NCBI RefSeq assembly: GCF_050574275.1
Contig: NZ_CP192260.1
Location: 2,852,001-2,916,000 of the forward strand
DNA from: Virgibacillus_F flavescens
GTDB taxonomy: Bacteria; Bacillota; Bacilli; Bacillales; Amphibacillaceae
Direction of reading: 5' to 3'
DNA: 64,000 nt
This document shows positions 33,989-41,848 of the stretch, piece after piece (position 1 is the first letter of the stretch; each line of letters starts with the position of its first letter). Made by a program: the position numbers and the translations under genes. Under the pieces are notes generated by a model. The model worked only from the letters and a program-made list of their open reading frames with translations, had not been told where the DNA came from and did not search any database.

Positions 33989-34870
33989 ATGGCACATTTA
34001 TTCACAGGTGTAGGCACTGCAGTTACAACACCTTTCGATAATGACGAAGTGGATTATGATAGCTTCAAGCACCATCTTGAATTTTTAATTGATAACGATG
34101 TTCAGTGTCTTGTCATAAATGGTACAACTGGAGAAGGTTCAACACTCTCGTCTACAGAGAAAAACCGGCTGCTTGAAATAGCTGTGGAAACAGCTGCAGG
34201 AAAAGTTCCGGTCATTGCAGGTACTGGATCAAATTCAACCGCTGCGTCCATTACTGCTTCACAGGACGCAAAAGATATTGGTGTGGATGGCATCATGCTT
34301 ATCACTCCGTATTACAACAAAACAAGCCAGCATGGACTTACACAGCATTTCACCGCTATTGTGAACACTGTCGACCTGCCTGCTATTTTATACAATGTAC
34401 CAGCTCGCACTGGAATGACAATCGCGCCAGAAACAGTTCAAACGTTGAGCAAGCATAAAAACATTGTTGGACTTAAGGACGCGACCGGCGACTTTAATTA
34501 CTTTTCCCAAGTGAAATTACTTGTTGATAAATCATTTGCCCTATATAGCGGCAATGACGATACAGCTCTTCCCTTCTTCACACTTGGTGGTAATGGATTA
34601 ATTTCGGTTGCTGCAAATGTTCTTCCGAATGAATACCAGACCATGTATGAGCGTTCATTAGATAGCCTTAGCGAAGCACAAGCTATCCATTATCAGTTGT
34701 ATCCGCTTGTTACTGCACTAGGTGTGGACGTAAATCCGATTCCGATCAAAGCACTGACTGCTCATCTTGGATACGGAAAGTATGAACTCAGGCTACCACT
34801 AGTTCCATTAGATAAAAATGAACAGGAAAAATTGGTCAAGGAGTTTGATTCCTTAAAGGCGGGTGTCTAG
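33989..34870 (+). CDS. dapA: 4-hydroxy-tetrahydrodipicolinate synthase
   Basis: 293-residue TIM-barrel aldolase condensing pyruvate with aspartate semialdehyde. NGTTGEGSTLS near residue 40, LYNVPARTGMTI (catalytic Tyr), and GLKDATGDF with the Schiff-base lysine near 162. ATG preceded by GAGGG. It follows asd almost without a gap and ends 1 nt before the chosen dapB start. Confidence 0.93.
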   Translation: MAHLFTGVGTAVTTPFDNDEVDYDSFKHHLEFLIDNDVQCLVINGTTGEGSTLSSTEKNRLLEIAVETAAGKVPVIAGTGSNSTAASITASQDAKDIGVDGIMLITPYYNKTSQHGLTQHFTAIVNTVDLPAILYNVPARTGMTIAPETVQTLSKHKNIVGLKDATGDFNYFSQVKLLVDKSFALYSGNDDTALPFFTLGGNGLISVAANVLPNEYQTMYERSLDSLSEAQAIHYQLYPLVTALGVDVNPIPIKALTAHLGYGKYELRLPLVPLDKNEQEKLVKEFDSLKAGV

Positions 34871-34871
34871 T

Positions 34872-35603
34872 GTGAAGTTAATACTATTAGGCTTCGGAGC
34901 AATGAACAAACGTGTCGCGTATCTCGCTGAAGAACGCGGACACGAAATTGCTGGGGTAATTTTAAAATCGGAACGAGAAAATATTCCTTATCCAGTTTTC
35001 ACAGAATTCACCGGACTGCCTGATGCAGATGCGCTGATCGATTTTTCCCATCCAGAATTAACAAAAGCGTTACTTCGTTCAAGCGTTAACATCCCCCACG
35101 TCATTGCTACGACGGGCGAAAAAGAAGTACTCGTTGAAATGATGAAGAAAAAAGCAGAATATATAAATATTTTTTACAGTGCAAACATGAGTTACGGAGT
35201 GCATATGCTCAAGAAGTTAATTGAGTATGCTACTCCCCTGCTCGCTTCTTATGATATTGAACTGACCGAGAAGCACCATAACCAAAAGGTGGATGCACCA
35301 AGCGGCACACTGGTAAAACTGTACGATGCAATAAAAGAAATTCGGGGTGAAAGTGAGCCAGTGTATGACCGCCATACATATGATACGAAACGAAAACAGA
35401 ATGAAATCGGCATCCATTCTGTTCGTGGCGGAACGATTGTTGGCGAACACGAAGTCCTTTATGCAGGACATGATGAAGTTATCACTATCCAGCATAAGGC
35501 ACAGTCCAAAGATATTTTTGCAAACGGCGCAATTGAAGTCGCAGAAAAGTTAATTCACAAAAGTAATGGTTACTATACGTATACAAACTTAGGAGATGAA
35601 TAG
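34872..35603 (+). CDS. dapB: 4-hydroxy-tetrahydrodipicolinate reductase
   Basis: 243 residues. N-terminal nucleotide fold MKLILLGFGAMNKRVA (a G-x-G-x-M variant of the usual GxxGxMG), IDFSHPE, ATTGEKE, the catalytic ELTEKHHNQKVDAPSGT, and HSVRGGTIVGEHEV. The shorter N-terminal loop is like S. aureus DapB. The start is GTG; the nearer in-frame GTG at 34863 overlaps the GGCGGG ribosome site, so the one 8 nt downstream was chosen. Confidence 0.9.
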   Translation: MKLILLGFGAMNKRVAYLAEERGHEIAGVILKSERENIPYPVFTEFTGLPDADALIDFSHPELTKALLRSSVNIPHVIATTGEKEVLVEMMKKKAEYINIFYSANMSYGVHMLKKLIEYATPLLASYDIELTEKHHNQKVDAPSGTLVKLYDAIKEIRGESEPVYDRHTYDTKRKQNEIGIHSVRGGTIVGEHEVLYAGHDEVITIQHKAQSKDIFANGAIEVAEKLIHKSNGYYTYTNLGDE

Positions 35604-35606
35604 ATA

Positions 35607-36323
35607 ATGAAGGAATTTTCGGCAGAAGAAATTATTCAATATATAAGTAACGCTGACAAGAAAACACCACTAAAAGTTTATGTAAATACAGATTTGGAAA
35701 AAAATGACTTCCCGGAAAGCTTTCAGGTGTTTGGTTCGGGTGGATCCTATACCATCTTTGTTGACTTGAAAGACTGGAAGCCGTTTCACGAAGTAAATAA
35801 GTCGAAATTAACTGATCTTGCGGTTGAACAGGACCGCCGTAACAGCGCGATTCCATTGCTAGACGCAACAGAAGTAAATGCTCGAATCGAGCCGGGTGCT
35901 TTTATCCGTGAGCATGCTGTTATTGAAAAAAATGCAGTCATTATGATGGGCGCAGTAATCAACATTGGAGCAGTCGTCGGCGAAGGAACGATGATCGACA
36001 TGAACGCCGTATTAGGCGGACGTGCAATGACAGGCAAAAATGTACATGTAGGAGCAGGTGCCGTGTTAGCTGGTGTGATTGAGCCACCAAGTGCACAACC
36101 GGTTATGGTCGAAGATGACGTGTTAATCGGTGCGAACGCAGTAATTCTGGAGGGTGTTACCGTGGGTGCCGGTTCGATTGTTGCAGCTGGCAGTATTGTT
36201 ACAGAAGATGTTCCAGCAGGAGCAGTTGTGGCAGGTGTACCAGCGCGTGTCATCAAACAGGCAAGCGAAGTACAAGGTGGAAAACGAGAAATAGTGCAGG
36301 CATTGCGTAAGTTGAATCAGTAG
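35607..36323 (+). CDS. dapH: Tetrahydrodipicolinate N-acetyltransferase
   Basis: 238-residue left-handed beta-helix acyltransferase. An N-terminal alpha domain (1-85) precedes hexapeptide repeats from about 88 to 215 (ARIEPGAFIREHAVI, VGEGTMIDMNAVLGGRA, GAGAVLAGVIEPP). It commits the pathway to the acetylase branch typical of Bacilli. GGAGATG ribosome site; 3 nt after dapB. Confidence 0.93.
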   Translation: MKEFSAEEIIQYISNADKKTPLKVYVNTDLEKNDFPESFQVFGSGGSYTIFVDLKDWKPFHEVNKSKLTDLAVEQDRRNSAIPLLDATEVNARIEPGAFIREHAVIEKNAVIMMGAVINIGAVVGEGTMIDMNAVLGGRAMTGKNVHVGAGAVLAGVIEPPSAQPVMVEDDVLIGANAVILEGVTVGAGSIVAAGSIVTEDVPAGAVVAGVPARVIKQASEVQGGKREIVQALRKLNQ

Positions 36324-36346
36324 AAGTAGTGAGGTGGTTGTCCTGG

Positions 36347-36500
36347 GGGTAGGGTGCGCAATTATCTTGGGATGGTGCGCGGTTAGCCTGGGGTGGTGCG
36401 CGAAATTGTGACGTGGGTGCGCGGTTATCCAGGGATGGTGCACGAAAATGTGACGAGGTCGCGCGATTATACTGCGTTGGTGCGCGATTTCATTAAATTT
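36347..36500 (+). repeat. Degenerate 21-bp tandem repeat array, seven units, inside the dap operon
   Basis: Units beginning GTGCGC(G/A) or a variant start at 36354, 36375, 36396, 36417, 36438, 36459 and 36480, a strict 21-bp period. Two unit types tend to alternate: one with GGTTATCCAGGGATG after the GTGCGC, the other with AAATTGTGACG. The strand is G-rich and unlike the flanking genes. It fills most of the 199-bp gap between dapH and the deacetylase gene. Confidence 0.8.
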
Positions 36501-36522
36501 TGTAAAAATAGGAGTGTAAAAT

Positions 36523-37668
36523 ATGGGGTTACTAGAGACGTTAACAAAGCATAGAAGACATCTGCACCAGATACCTGAGCTTGGTTTTCAGGAGTTTAAG
36601 ACCTCAGCGTATATTAGACAAACTCTTGAACAACTGGAAATTCCATATTTGACGCCGCTTCAGACTGCTACGATCGTTTACCTTGAAGGGAATTCAAACA
36701 AGACCCTCGGATTTCGTGCGGATATTGATGGACTTCCAATCGAGGAAGAAAATGATGTAGCATTTAAATCACAGCATACCGGTGTTATGCATGCGTGTGG
36801 CCATGATGGTCACACTGCAATCTTGCTGGCATTTGCTGAGCGCTGTAAGCAATTGCAGGAAACCAAATCACTCAAACATAATGTTCTATTAATTTATCAG
36901 CCTTCTGAAGAGTCGATGGCTGGCGCTAATCATCTGGTTTCTTCCTTCCCTTTTTATACTTATAAACCGGAAGCAATTTTCGGGTTACACGTCATGCCTG
37001 ATAATCCAGAGGGAACTTTTCTTACAAAAGCTGGGCCGATAACAGCAAGCGCAACCGAATACCGAATTTATGTAGAGGGCACTTCAGCACACGTAGCGAA
37101 TAAGGAAACTGGCGCCAGCGCACTCGGGTCATTGAATCAAACGGTGACGCAAATTCAACAGCTGCAGAATTTTCATTTGAGTGGTTTACATCAAAATATT
37201 GTTCATATAGGAAAGATGCAAGCAGGTGAAGCGATTAATACAGTAGCATCCTCAGGTTATTTAGAAGGTACAATCCGAACATACGACATGACCGATCTAA
37301 CAATCATTAAGGACAAACTCGAACAAATTATAAGAAGCAGTGATTCCCTATTCGGTACCAATTCCAGGGTTGAGTTTGCTGAGGGCTATCCACCGGTAAT
37401 TAACGATGCCTCACTCCTCCCTCTTGTTTCTGCCACCGCTAAAGAATTGGGACTGGAAGTGATCATAAAAGAAAAACCATACTTATTTGGAGAAGACTTT
37501 TCCTTTTACAGTCAATTAGGACCTACGCATTTTGCATTTCTAGGCGTACAAAATGATCATTATAAGAGCGGACTCCATACATCTACCTTAAACTTTGATG
37601 AAAGAAGTCTGGTTGCCGGTGTTACATACTACGAAAAAATCCTTGAAAAGTTTGGTGAAGTGCAATGA
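36523..37668 (+). CDS. N-acetyl-diaminopimelate deacetylase (M20 family)
   Basis: 381-residue metalloamidase releasing acetate from N-acetyl-LL-diaminopimelate. M20 features: HQIPELGFQEFKTS, FRADIDGLPIEEE, HACGHDGHTAILL (metal ligands, catalytic region), YQPSEES, and GEDFSFYS near the C-terminus. Homologous to B. subtilis YkuR and S. aureus HipO of the dap operon. AGGAG 8 nt before ATG, in spite of the repeat array just upstream. Confidence 0.88.
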   Translation: MGLLETLTKHRRHLHQIPELGFQEFKTSAYIRQTLEQLEIPYLTPLQTATIVYLEGNSNKTLGFRADIDGLPIEEENDVAFKSQHTGVMHACGHDGHTAILLAFAERCKQLQETKSLKHNVLLIYQPSEESMAGANHLVSSFPFYTYKPEAIFGLHVMPDNPEGTFLTKAGPITASATEYRIYVEGTSAHVANKETGASALGSLNQTVTQIQQLQNFHLSGLHQNIVHIGKMQAGEAINTVASSGYLEGTIRTYDMTDLTIIKDKLEQIIRSSDSLFGTNSRVEFAEGYPPVINDASLLPLVSATAKELGLEVIIKEKPYLFGEDFSFYSQLGPTHFAFLGVQNDHYKSGLHTSTLNFDERSLVAGVTYYEKILEKFGEVQ

Positions 37669-38714
37669 CAGCAAGATTACAAATCGATCGAAAAAGGCTT
37701 TTCGAACAGGCAAAGCGCATCCAGAATGAAACAAACATTCTGGCAGTTGTAAAAAATAATGCATATAATATTGGACTTGACCTGGCTTTCGAAGCGTTTT
37801 TCGAAGCGGGAATCCGTTCGTTTGCTACCACATCTATACTGGAAGCAGTTCAGCTTCGAAAATTAAATGAAGAAATTTATATTTTCCTGATGAATCCATC
37901 CATCGAATTTGAAACACTACGAAACTATAACATTGCCATGACACTTCCATCTTTATATTTTTACAAAGAACATAAAAAAGATCTCGCAGGAATCGAAGTG
38001 CACCTGGAGTATAAAAATTTATTAAGACGGTCCGGGTTTGACCACGCAACTGAAATGCTAGAAGTCTTGCATGAAGATGTTGTGAAGGTTACGGGGATTT
38101 GGACACACTTTGCATATGCAGATGAACTAGATCTGCTCGAATATAATGAAGAAAAGCAAAATTGGCTAATCCTTTTAAACGAGATTAACGCAACAGAACG
38201 GGCTTTTCGTTTCATACACGCTCAAAACAGTGCATCGTTTATGCGAGATGGACTATTCACTTCTCATACACATGCTCGCCTAGGAATTCTATTATTCGGG
38301 TCTAGACCATATCATGACCTAAGTCCTGAAATAGTACCTTCGATAATCACGCTTAGTACAAATGTAATCCAAACACTGAGCTTAAAAAAAGGTGAAAGCT
38401 CAGGTTATTCGAATGCGTTTACAGCTGCATCTGACTGTCGTATAGCGATATGTGATATTGGATACGGTGATGGAGTTCTCAGAACACGAGCACGATATGA
38501 TGCCATGATTAATGGTAAACGCTATCAAATTGGTGCCCTCATGATGAGTCATATGCTGGTGATTGTGGATGATAAAGTAAAGCCTGATGACGTCGCTTAC
38601 CTTTATAATGATCGTTTACGAGTTGACGAATACACACACCTTGGAGTGGGAGCAAACTCTGAACAGATGAGTGCACTCAATCATAATTCATTGGTTGTAG
38701 AGATTAACAGATAA
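37665..38714 (+). CDS. Alanine racemase-like protein (Alr2 type)
   Basis: 349-residue PLP enzyme of the alanine racemase fold. The PLP lysine lies in AVVKNNAYN (usual AVVKANAYG), the catalytic tyrosine in ESSGYSNAF, and IGYGDG replaces IGYADG. The usual MDQ triplet near the substrate reads MSH. These changes match the divergent Alr2 group found as the last-but-one gene of the S. aureus dap operon; it may act on another amino acid or be a weak racemase. Its ATG overlaps the deacetylase stop (ATGA). No lysA follows. Confidence 0.75.
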   Translation: MTARLQIDRKRLFEQAKRIQNETNILAVVKNNAYNIGLDLAFEAFFEAGIRSFATTSILEAVQLRKLNEEIYIFLMNPSIEFETLRNYNIAMTLPSLYFYKEHKKDLAGIEVHLEYKNLLRRSGFDHATEMLEVLHEDVVKVTGIWTHFAYADELDLLEYNEEKQNWLILLNEINATERAFRFIHAQNSASFMRDGLFTSHTHARLGILLFGSRPYHDLSPEIVPSIITLSTNVIQTLSLKKGESSGYSNAFTAASDCRIAICDIGYGDGVLRTRARYDAMINGKRYQIGALMMSHMLVIVDDKVKPDDVAYLYNDRLRVDEYTHLGVGANSEQMSALNHNSLVVEINR

Positions 38715-38809
38715 AAATTGCGGATTAAAATTTAAAAACCAATTACAAGAGCTCCCACACTCTCATTCAAAAAATTTGTTTACCTAAATAGGCATACTTT
38801 TATAAAATC

Positions 38810-39142
38810 TCACCACATCTCTTTAGCTCTATCAAGGTTTGCCATACTTAGTAGGTTTTTTTGCAACGGTGTGGGACAAATTGTATTATGCTTTCTGATC
38901 ATTATGTTAATCGCGTCGATATCACTCTCTGTCTCAGCAGCATGCACTAAAACAGCGATTTCTTTTTGCAGGCGTAACCAAGGCGGTAAAAAGCCTGCAT
39001 CCTTCGCAATCTCTTGAAAGTTTTGAAATACATCTTGCTTTAAATATTTTTTGGAAAGTGGTTTACCTTTACCTTTAATCTTATCTTCTTTTTCTGAGGC
39101 TTTAATCATATCTCCGATCGGATCATAATATTCTTCATCCAT
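38810..39142 (-). CDS. DUF1992 (DnaJ-homologue subfamily C member 28) protein
   Basis: 110-residue basic protein. The pattern near the N-terminus (DPIGDMIKASEKE, then KGKGKPLSKKYL) is the DUF1992 signature; it lacks a J-domain HPD. Function unknown. ATG after GGAGG. It lies convergent to the dap operon; no strong terminator is visible in the 95-bp gap. Confidence 0.78.
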   Translation of the reverse strand: MDEEYYDPIGDMIKASEKEDKIKGKGKPLSKKYLKQDVFQNFQEIAKDAGFLPPWLRLQKEIAVLVHAAETESDIDAINIMIRKHNTICPTPLQKNLLSMANLDRAKEMW

Positions 39143-39169
39143 TTATTTAACCTCCACTCGTCATATTAA

Positions 39170-39739
39170 TTAAGCTAAATGTTTTGTACAATTATGCAGC
39201 ACTACTTCCCATTCATCTGACGATTTTTGCAGCGTCGTCAGCGAACAATTATGTAATGATTCATGTTCCAGCTTCGGCAGCAGTTCTATAAGAAGATGCT
39301 TAATATAGGACCCATGACTTACAATTAAAATATTTTTATCTGCATGCTTTTGAACGGCTTCCTCTAGAAAATACATACCACGTTCAATTACTTTATCGGA
39401 GCTTTCAATTTCCATATCTAATTCCCGCCAGTTTACTCCCCACTTCTTTATTCGTTCTTCTTCGGTAGTCCCCTCGATCTTACCTCCACTGACTTCCCGT
39501 AGTCTGCGATCTGCAATGATTTTCTTGTTGTCCATTCTTCCACCAATAGCTTCGGCAGTTTGACTTGCTCTCATCAGATCACTCGAGTAAATAATATCCC
39601 AATCTTCTTCCACTAATCGATTAGCAAGTTTAGCTGCTTGATCACGTCCATCGTTATCCAATGGAATATCGGAATTCCCCTGCGCTCTTCGTTCTTTATT
39701 CCACGCTGTGCTACCATGACGAACAAACCCAATTTTCAT
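39170..39739 (-). CDS. Histidine phosphatase family protein
   Basis: 189 residues of the phosphoglycerate mutase-like superfamily. Catalytic FVRHGSTAWN at 4-13 (RHG), YSSDLMRASQTA, the acidic LREVSGGKIEG and the second His in IVSHGSYIKHL. A small broad-specificity phosphatase such as an alpha-ribazole phosphatase or PhoE-like enzyme; substrate unknown. The ATG immediately after an in-frame TTG was taken as start; the ribosome site is weak. Confidence 0.85.
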   Translation of the reverse strand: MKIGFVRHGSTAWNKERRAQGNSDIPLDNDGRDQAAKLANRLVEEDWDIIYSSDLMRASQTAEAIGGRMDNKKIIADRRLREVSGGKIEGTTEEERIKKWGVNWRELDMEIESSDKVIERGMYFLEEAVQKHADKNILIVSHGSYIKHLLIELLPKLEHESLHNCSLTTLQKSSDEWEVVLHNCTKHLA

Positions 39740-39854
39740 CAAAACTCACATCCAATCTCTTAAATTGACATAAAATTATTTTCTGAATATTAGTTTAGCA
39801 TAACGCTTTACAATTTTCAGTCTTTTGATTAAGAAATCCAGAATTTAGTATTGC

Positions 39855-39888
39855 ACTAAAAAAGCCTAACATATCGTTAGACTTTAAT
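39855..39888 (-). terminator. Terminator after the DUF805 gene
   Basis: Minus-strand AAAGTCTAAC/GTTAGGCTTT stem with T6 tail. Confidence 0.75.
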
Positions 39889-39901
39889 TAGCTGATAAAT
39901 G

Positions 39902-40252
39902 TTAGTAGATTGCCTTAGGATTCGGTCCATGTTTATTCTCATTCTGATCGCTGTCTTGACACATAAATACGATTAAAATAATCCAACCTATAATCGGAAT
40001 AAGTGCGATTAGAACCCAAGCTCCAGTTTTTCCAGTATCGTGCAATCTGCGAAATGCTACAGCTAGGCCAGGTAATAATACAAATAATGAATATATGGAA
40101 GATAGTATGTTTTCGATATCGATCAACCGTCCTAAAATAGAAAGAGCTGTTGCAATAAGAAAATTTATAAGTGCAAACATCCAATATTCTTTTCGCCTTG
40201 CTCTTCCACTAAAACCCACATAATTGCTAATTACTTTTTTATACCAAAACAT
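39902..40252 (-). CDS. DUF805 family inner-membrane protein
   Basis: 116 residues with about three transmembrane helices. The family signature is clear: YVGFSGRARRKEYWMF near the N-terminus and FRRLHDTGKTGAWVL in the middle. The ATG giving MFWYKK lies 9 nt after AAGGAGG; an upstream GTG abuts it. Function of DUF805 proteins is unknown. Confidence 0.82.
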   Translation of the reverse strand: MFWYKKVISNYVGFSGRARRKEYWMFALINFLIATALSILGRLIDIENILSSIYSLFVLLPGLAVAFRRLHDTGKTGAWVLIALIPIIGWIILIVFMCQDSDQNENKHGPNPKAIY

Positions 40253-40373
40253 ATGTATTTCCACCTCCTTCCAATTTGAGATAATTTATAGTATAACATA
40301 TTCTTACTTTTTTGAATAATAGTTTTACCACCGCTTAATAAGACTATATGAGGCGGCAATTTTGCTTATTACA

Positions 40374-40413
40374 GAAAAAAAGCATTCGCCTCATCTTTCA
40401 TAGCGAATGCCGA
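40374..40413 (-). terminator. Terminator of the amidohydrolase operon
   Basis: Minus-strand GCATTCGC/GCGAATGC stem with a 13-nt loop and T7 tail. It lies beyond the 21-bp repeat array, so the array is transcribed as 3' UTR. Confidence 0.8.
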
Positions 40414-40427
40414 GGTTTTACTATTCA

Positions 40428-40573
40428 TATCGATAGCGTTACTTAGCTTATCGTTCGATATTTCTATTTATCATAGGCGAGATTCATCTTATCACGCTCA
40501 AAAAAAATTATATCCATCTCGTTTAAAAAAATATCGATCCTGAGACGAAATTTATCGATACCCAACTCGATTC
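40428..40573. repeat. Degenerate 21-bp tandem repeat array, seven units (TATC type)
   Basis: TATC recurs at 40428, 40449, 40469, 40490, 40511, 40532 and 40553: spacings 21, 20, 21, 21, 21, 21. Three units start TATCGAT; most have an AT-rich end. Same period and copy number as the array in the dap operon but a different, AT-rich consensus. Confidence 0.75.
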
Positions 40574-40578
40574 CTAAT

Positions 40579-41835
40579 TTAAATATGCGTTTTAGCCAGC
40601 AAATTTTTCTCAAACTTTCCATCTTTTATGACGACCTGTACTGTATCGTTGTCAGCGAGTGAATAAATATCTTCCAATGGATTTCCTTTAACAATAATAA
40701 TGTCTGCAAGTTTACCAGGTTCAAGCGTTCCAACTTGGTCTCCCCAGCCTAAACACGCTGCAGCAGTTTGAGTCGAGGCTACAATGGACTCCATTGGTGT
40801 CATACCTCCCTCGACCATCAATCCCAATTCCCGTAAATTAGTACCGTGCTTCATAACACCAGCATCCGTGCCCATCGCGATTTTCACACCAGCTTTATGC
40901 GCTTTCTCGAAACTTGCTTTATGATGTTCGATTACCTCTCGTGACTTACTAACTGCAGTATCAGGCATCCCTACATCTTTTGCCGTTTCAAGTACGGCAA
41001 CAGGTGCCAAAAGTGTTGGAACTAAAAATGTGTCATTCCCTTTCATTAGTTCAACAGCTTCATCATCTATGAAAATACCATGTTCGATTGAATGAACACC
41101 GGCACGGACTGCATTTTTAATTCCTTCTGCGCCTTGTGCATGTGCCATCACTTTTACACCTTTTCTGAAGTGACCTTCTTCGACAATTGTTTTTAATTCT
41201 TCTAATGAAAACTGCGTGAATTCTGGGTGATCGGTAGCGCTAAGGACCCCTCCGGTTGCATGGACTTTAATTACCTCTGCACCAGCTCGAAGCATTTCGC
41301 GGGTTTTCTTGCGGACTTCCTCCACTCCATCACATCTTCCATTTGGCATTCCCGGATAATCGGAAGGCAGAAGATCTGTTGTATTACCAGAAATGGTATA
41401 GCCGTCACCATGTCCACCAGTAATGGTAAGTGCATTAATACTTAACTGGAGTCGCGGCCCGGCAATCAGGCCATCCTCGACTGCTTTTTTTATTCCTAGA
41501 TCCGCGCCTAGCGCATCTCGAACAGAAGTAATTCCAGCATGTAACGTACTTTCCAGATATTTAGCAGCCTTGTAGTACATCAGTGAAAATGGAGTAGCTA
41601 AACGTTCAGCAATTGGTGAAAACTCCATCATCACGTGGACATGTGTATCAATAAATCCCGGGAGTATCGCTCCGCCTGCTGCATCGACCACTTTTTCTTC
41701 ACCTGTCATCGGGTAATTTTCTTCAGAACCAACGAATGTTATCCGGTTACTTTCTACTACTACCACTGATCCTATTTGGGGGTCTCCCCCGTTCCCATCA
41801 ATTAGTAGTCCATTTTTAATTAGCAATGTTGTCAT
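40579..41835 (-). CDS. Amidohydrolase family protein (prolidase/imidazolonepropionase-like)
   Basis: 418-residue metal-dependent hydrolase. GFIDTHVHVMMEF (HxH metal site) near residue 60, VIKVHATGGV (a lysine that may be carboxylated), AHAQGAEGIKNAVRAGVHSIEHG, and GTDAGVMKHG (metal Asp). Belongs to the Xaa-Pro dipeptidase-like/Sgx9260 group of amidohydrolases; likely cleaves a dipeptide-like or cyclic amide substrate. AAGGAGG before the ATG. Thirteen nt downstream of a membrane-protein gene that may import the substrate. Confidence 0.82.
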   Translation of the reverse strand: MTTLLIKNGLLIDGNGGDPQIGSVVVVESNRITFVGSEENYPMTGEEKVVDAAGGAILPGFIDTHVHVMMEFSPIAERLATPFSLMYYKAAKYLESTLHAGITSVRDALGADLGIKKAVEDGLIAGPRLQLSINALTITGGHGDGYTISGNTTDLLPSDYPGMPNGRCDGVEEVRKKTREMLRAGAEVIKVHATGGVLSATDHPEFTQFSLEELKTIVEEGHFRKGVKVMAHAQGAEGIKNAVRAGVHSIEHGIFIDDEAVELMKGNDTFLVPTLLAPVAVLETAKDVGMPDTAVSKSREVIEHHKASFEKAHKAGVKIAMGTDAGVMKHGTNLRELGLMVEGGMTPMESIVASTQTAAACLGWGDQVGTLEPGKLADIIIVKGNPLEDIYSLADNDTVQVVIKDGKFEKNLLAKTHI

Positions 41836-41848
41836 AATTGTATCCTCC

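Larger units (their letters stand above)
40265..40578 (-). other. Gene-free interval with terminator and second 21-bp repeat array
   Basis: 314 bp between the DUF805 gene and the amidohydrolase. The left part carries the DUF805 promoter region (no clear boxes seen), the middle a terminator, the right a tandem array. Confidence 0.7.

Noticed and set aside
36123..36443. Minus-strand frame of 106 codons with a repetitive His/Pro-rich product
   Set aside because: Produced by the 21-bp repeat array (21 is a multiple of three) and overlapping dapH in antisense; no ribosome site.
36347..36500. CRISPR array
   Set aside because: Units are contiguous and degenerate, without invariant repeats and unique spacers, and no cas genes are present. 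The same holds for the array at 40428-40573.
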